A DNA stretch of 64,000 nucleotides from PWND01 sp964614525 (GTDB taxonomy: Bacteria; Bacteroidota; Bacteroidia; Bacteroidales; UBA7960): positions 7,003 to 71,002 of the forward strand of contig CAZTPA010000006.1 of assembly GCA_964614525.1 (NCBI GenBank), written 5' to 3'. Both the position numbers and the translations under genes were made by a program. The notes below the pieces were generated by a model. It saw only the letters and a list, made by a program, of their open reading frames with translations, had not been told where the DNA came from and made no database searches. Shown here one piece after another: positions 60,985 to 64,000 of this stretch. How positions within the stretch are numbered: position 1 is the first letter of the stretch; every line of letters begins with the position of its first letter.

Positions 60985-61073
60985 TTGATTAAAAACAATG
61001 ATACATTTCAAGTATTTTGATTAGTTCAATAAAGATATTTTATAATACTTTTGGCTAATTCAATACTAATCAA
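60985..61073. promoter_or_regulatory. cluster of TTGATTA motifs, candidate operator of the adjacent Crp/Fnr protein
   Basis: TTGATTA occurs at 60985-60991 and 61017-61024 (TTGATTAG, followed by TTCAAT), and in inverted orientation at 61066-61073 (CTAATCAA). The last two form an inverted pair centred on the symporter's -7 element. The half-site resembles the FNR half-site TTGAT, but the internal spacing (TTGA-N5-TCAA) differs from the N6 consensus. Regulation is inferred from position. Confidence 0.4.
61046..61053 (+). promoter_or_regulatory. promoter -7 element of the DUF4212-symporter operon
   Basis: TACTTTTG matches TAnnTTTG, about 50 bp before the DUF4212 ATG. A TTG at 61017-61019 gives a 26-bp spacer, slightly long, as may occur in an activated promoter. 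Confidence 0.5.
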
Positions 61074-61102
61074 TTAAATCGTGATAAAAAAAAGGAGGAA
61101 AA

Positions 61103-61384
61103 ATGTTACATGGACCTGCCGCAGAAATGGGAACTGACAGAGCTTCCAAGCAGAAAGCAAAGTTAGGCCTTATCTTATTTTTAGTTTATGCATCTCTTTA
61201 TGTTGTTTTTGTAGTTATTGGGGTTTTATACACAGACCTAATGAGTACAAAAGTAATATTAGGACTTAATTTGGCCATTACTTTTGGTATAGGATTAATT
61301 ATACTGGCAATGGTAATGGGATTTGTTTATAGTCTTATTTGTACAAATATGGAAGACAAAATGAATAAGGAGGACAAGCAATGA
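61103..61384 (+). CDS. DUF4212 small subunit of a sodium:solute symporter
   Basis: 93 residues with two transmembrane helices (about 23-45 and 53-78). It matches the small-subunit family regularly encoded before VC_2705-type SSS symporters. AAGGAGG stands six bases before the ATG, a full Shine-Dalgarno that is exceptional here. The last four bases overlap the symporter start (ATGA), implying translational coupling and a two-subunit transporter. Confidence 0.85.
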   Translation: MLHGPAAEMGTDRASKQKAKLGLILFLVYASLYVVFVVIGVLYTDLMSTKVILGLNLAITFGIGLIILAMVMGFVYSLICTNMEDKMNKEDKQ

Positions 61385-63294
61385 TATATGGTATTTCAAT
61401 TTCGGCTATTCTGGTTTTCTTAGTTTTTGTAGCCATAGTATTAGGTCTTTCCTTTTATTTTGGATCAAAAACAAAGACAGCAAGCAGTTATTACGCTGCC
61501 GGGGGAACTATTCACTGGGGTGTAAACGGTATTGCATTCGCAGGTGATTATCTTTCAGCTGCATCTTTTTTAGGTATTTGTGGTATGATAACTTATGCCG
61601 GTTACGATGGTTTTATTTATGCTATTGGATACCTTGCCGGCTGGGTAGTAGCACTATTTCTGGTTGCAGAGCCATTAAAGCGCTTAGGCAAGTTTACCTT
61701 TACTGATGCTCTTGATTCAAAGTTTAAATCTAAAGCCATTAAGCTTTCTGCATCAATAAGTACACTTATTATTTCTGTTTTTTATCTGATTCCACAAATG
61801 GTAGGTGCAGGCGATCTAGTTGTTCCTCTGTTGGGATTTCCACATTGGGTTGGAGTTATGATTGTGGGTACTATCGTTATTTTTATTGTTGCAACAGCCG
61901 GTATGAAGTCTACAACTTATGTGCAATTCATAAAAGGTGGTTTGTTAATAACTTTCACCACTATACTTACCATTTATATATTAAATAACGGATTAAATCT
62001 TAAACCAAGGGATGATTACCATGAGTTCAAGAAAATTGAAGCCAATGTTGAAGATGGTACTATAATTTCAATAGATGATGAAGATTTTGAGATGATTAAC
62101 CAACATACAAGTGCCAATGGAAACATTTTTGCCAAATTACAAAAGGGTGATTATGCTACATGGTTTAAGTTGGATGAAGAAAATGACAAATATTACTTAA
62201 ATGAAGCATTAAGCATTTCATATAAAGCAGACGGAGAAATACTTTATAACGGCGCACCAAAATCTGAACAAAGATTTTTTCAGGTAGGTCATTTAAGTAA
62301 AATCATTCATAAAGGAGAGGAAGTTGAAAGCACAGGTCCACTTGGTCCTTTTGAATTTTTCAAAGTACTGGAAGACAGCGAAGTAGTCCTGTTTATCAAG
62401 CAATACATTATGCTTGAAGACAGCCGTGTAGCTGTTTATTATCAAGAACCAACGGCAGGAACTGATGTTCTAAAGCCTGGACTTATGCTGAAAGTTGGAG
62501 AAGACGGCACTGTATGGGATAAAGTGAATTTCTTTTCATTAATGATGGCCTTATTTTTAGGCGTTTCGGCTCTTCCTCACGTTTTAATCAGATATTATAC
62601 CGTACCAAGTCAGAAAGATGCAAGAAAATCTACTGTAGTTGCTATTATTGCCATAGGTTTTTTCTTCATTCTAACTCTTTTCCTGGGCTTAGGAGGTATG
62701 GTTAATGGAGTGCTTGATATGGAAAGCAGCAATATGTCAGGGCCATTACTTGCAAAATACTTTGGAGTCGGATTGTTCGCAATTATCTCCGCTATTGCAT
62801 TTGCTACAGTCTTAGGCACAGTGAGTGGCCTGATAGTGGCATCTTCCGGAGCTATTGCTCATGACTTCATTGATCAATATCTTAATTTTAAGATGACTGA
62901 CAAGCAAAAGGTTACTGCCGGGAAACTTGCAGCATTTAGTGTTGGAATATTTGCTATAGTGCTAGGTATTTTATTTAAAGGTATGAATGTTTCATTCCTG
63001 GTAGGATTGGCATTTGCGATTGCTGCCTCTGCAAATCTGCCGTCAATATTAATGGTAATATTCTGGAAAAAAACAACAGCAAAAGGTATAGCAAGTTCAA
63101 TAACTGTAGGTATAGTTTCTGCCGTTACCATTATATTGCTTTCACCGTCAATGTTTGAAAGGTATGGACTTCTTAAATCAGATGCAATAATTCCTTTTGA
63201 TAATCCGGGAATTATTTCTATTCCTCTTTCATTCATTACTTTGTTGGTAGTTTCTTTACTAACACAAAAAAAAGGAGAAAAGGTTAATTCTTAA
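61381..63294 (+). CDS. sodium:solute symporter family (VC_2705/ActP-like) with large loop insertion
   Basis: 637 residues, about 13 transmembrane helices. SSS hallmark near the N-terminus: 'FAGDYLSAASFLGICGMITY' and 'YLAGWVVALFLVAEPL'. Between helices 6 and 7, residues about 200-380 form a hydrophilic domain of about 180 residues, beginning LNLKPRDDYHEF. The remainder has 'ALPHVLIRYYTVPSQKDARK' and 'VSGLIVASSGAIAHDF'. Substrate unknown; relatives include acetate and other carboxylate transporters. An AAGGAGG Shine-Dalgarno precedes its ATG inside the DUF4212 gene. Confidence 0.88.
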   Translation: MIYGISISAILVFLVFVAIVLGLSFYFGSKTKTASSYYAAGGTIHWGVNGIAFAGDYLSAASFLGICGMITYAGYDGFIYAIGYLAGWVVALFLVAEPLKRLGKFTFTDALDSKFKSKAIKLSASISTLIISVFYLIPQMVGAGDLVVPLLGFPHWVGVMIVGTIVIFIVATAGMKSTTYVQFIKGGLLITFTTILTIYILNNGLNLKPRDDYHEFKKIEANVEDGTIISIDDEDFEMINQHTSANGNIFAKLQKGDYATWFKLDEENDKYYLNEALSISYKADGEILYNGAPKSEQRFFQVGHLSKIIHKGEEVESTGPLGPFEFFKVLEDSEVVLFIKQYIMLEDSRVAVYYQEPTAGTDVLKPGLMLKVGEDGTVWDKVNFFSLMMALFLGVSALPHVLIRYYTVPSQKDARKSTVVAIIAIGFFFILTLFLGLGGMVNGVLDMESSNMSGPLLAKYFGVGLFAIISAIAFATVLGTVSGLIVASSGAIAHDFIDQYLNFKMTDKQKVTAGKLAAFSVGIFAIVLGILFKGMNVSFLVGLAFAIAASANLPSILMVIFWKKTTAKGIASSITVGIVSAVTIILLSPSMFERYGLLKSDAIIPFDNPGIISIPLSFITLLVVSLLTQKKGEKVNS

Positions 63295-63314
63295 GATATT
63301 AAGATATTAGCCGG

Positions 63315-63366
63315 AGAGGTTTTATCAAATGTATTAAGAGTACAAATGATAAAACCTCTTTTTTTT
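63315..63366 (+). terminator. intrinsic terminator of the symporter operon
   Basis: A 12-bp stem (AGAGGTTTTATC with GATAAAACCTCT, 21-nt loop) followed by eight T, 21 bp after the symporter stop. Confidence 0.85.
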
Positions 63367-63443
63367 ATATAAAGCTATTTATTTGGTAACTCTTTGGAAT
63401 ATCATTTTTCATTTTGTAATTTTACGAAATAAACTATTTCGGC

Positions 63444-63860
63444 ATGATGAAACTATTTGAGAACACAGGAGTACTAAGAGGAGACATATTAAACCTTACC
63501 CCAAAGGAATCTTTACAACTTGTAAAAAAAGGTGCATTTATTATTGACCTGAGAGATCCTGATTACCTTGATTACAAAATTTTTGATGTTGAGAATATGA
63601 TAAATATTCCATTAAGTGTTCTAAAAGATAACACGGATAAACTTCCAAAAGACAAGGCCTTAATTTTGGCAGACTCATCCGGTTTGCACAGTAAAAGCGG
63701 AGTAAAAGCATTAAAGGAAGAGGGTTTTGAAAATATTGCAAATATGGCTGGAGGTTTTCTAGAGTGGGAAAGAGACGGACTTCCGGTTTCAATAGATATA
63801 AATGAACGCCTTAGTGGTTCGTGTGCTTGTCAATTAAAACCCAGAGAAAGAAACAAATAA
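63444..63860 (+). CDS. rhodanese-like protein lacking the catalytic cysteine
   Basis: 138 residues. A rhodanese fold is clear: 'AFIIDLRDPDYLDYKIFDVE', 'NMINIPLSVL', then the loop 'KALILADSSGLHSKSGVKAL' and 'NMAGGFLEWERDGLPV'. The active-site loop, normally CxxxxR/S, has Ala76-Asp77 where Cys is expected, so sulfur transfer by the usual mechanism is not possible. A C-terminal CAC motif (Cys127, Cys129) might take over a redox or metal role. It has its own promoter region after the symporter terminator. Confidence 0.85.
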   Translation: MMKLFENTGVLRGDILNLTPKESLQLVKKGAFIIDLRDPDYLDYKIFDVENMINIPLSVLKDNTDKLPKDKALILADSSGLHSKSGVKALKEEGFENIANMAGGFLEWERDGLPVSIDINERLSGSCACQLKPRERNK

Positions 63861-63904
63861 GAATACACATATAGTTTATAGAAAAAGCATTTCTGCCAAA
63901 TCTT

Positions 63905-64000
63905 TTACGCTGCTTCCTTTGACCTTTCATCTCGAGTGGTAAGCCCCGGAAAATGGGCGCCGATGTGCAATGACAAAACCATTATTCCACTCACCTTCAT
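63905..64000 (-). CDS. unidentified partial open frame at the right edge
   Basis: A minus-strand frame ends at TAA (63905-63907) and is open to the window edge, where an ATG occupies 63998-64000. The 31 visible residues (ending in 'TTRDERSKEAA') match nothing I recognise. Local GC content is clearly higher than in the surrounding sequence, which could mean a different origin or a non-coding RNA. Real coding status is uncertain. Confidence 0.25.
   Translation of the reverse strand: MKVSGIMVLSLHIGAHFPGLTTRDERSKEAA

Noticed and set aside
60985..61073. A perfect FNR box in the symporter spacer
   Set aside because: Half-sites resemble TTGAT, but the spacing is N5 in the nearest pair, so I call them only candidate operators.
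1..64000. CRISPR arrays, rRNA, tRNA, integrases or intact transposases
   Set aside because: None could be seen; the window is core chromosome with only small palindromic repeats.

Overview
The window comes from an AT-rich chromosome of the phylum Bacteroidota, most likely class Bacteroidia. The evidence is the mix of families: a BT_3928-like DoxX protein, RprX/RprY, a TonB receptor paired with DUF4249, a SPOR protein, a 29-residue mS38-like basic protein, an FbaA aldolase and a short-form ProS. Promoters match the phylum's TTG-N19-23-TAnnTTTG pattern (suf, proS, HU, ssb, metallophosphoesterase), and Shine-Dalgarno sequences are almost absent. No tRNA, rRNA, CRISPR array or intact insertion sequence was seen. 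A class II (B12-dependent) ribonucleotide reductase and a sdhCAB-type succinate dehydrogenase/fumarate reductase fit an anaerobic or microaerophilic life, but this is inference.

Layout. 0-3 kb: partial yjbQ, a BT_3928-like DoxX/thioredoxin-like protein, DUF1573 and ArsR. 3.4-6.9 kb: sdhCAB. 7-12 kb: Xaa-Pro aminopeptidase, a fused oligopeptide ABC ATPase, a lipoprotein, a TonB C-terminal-domain protein and queD. 12.3-16.8 kb: rprXY, xseAB and a SPOR protein. 16.8-22.8 kb: fbaA, a coiled-coil lipoprotein, asnS, rpoN and a PAP2-like membrane protein. 22.9-27 kb: an outer-membrane barrel, DUF4249 and a TonB receptor. 27.2-30 kb: a SiaB-like protein and recG. 30-38 kb: one long minus-strand run, sufBCDS, a membrane protein, sufE, a DUF59 protein, gcvH, VanZ and tonB. 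38-47 kb: proS, a Tyr/Gly- then Ser/Arg-rich lipoprotein, an OmpP1/FadL-like protein, a zinc-ribbon coiled coil, nif3-like, lpxK and a ZIP transporter. 47-55 kb: nrdJ, yhbP-like, prfB with a programmed +1 frameshift, recX, rng, the 29-aa protein, HU and ssb.

56-64 kb is the most unusual part. A metallophosphoesterase precedes a 968-residue sensor with a Cache-PAS-PAS-CBS-CBS-DUF294 architecture. A convergent Crp/Fnr regulator follows, then a divergent DUF4212 plus sodium:solute symporter pair and a rhodanese-like protein without the catalytic cysteine. In many Proteobacteria a cNMP-CBS-DUF294 protein sits beside this symporter pair. Here the cNMP part appears as a separate transcription factor, and the DUF294 protein instead carries an extracytoplasmic Cache sensor and two PAS domains. 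The 164-bp spacer between the Crp/Fnr gene and the symporter holds repeated TTGATTA motifs around a good promoter. The symporter genes are the only ones checked with consensus Shine-Dalgarno sites. I infer a ligand-sensing circuit that controls uptake of a small solute, possibly a carboxylate.

Other points worth attention: two intergenic loci that look like minus-strand small RNAs, and a palindromic repeat found at two convergent gene junctions.
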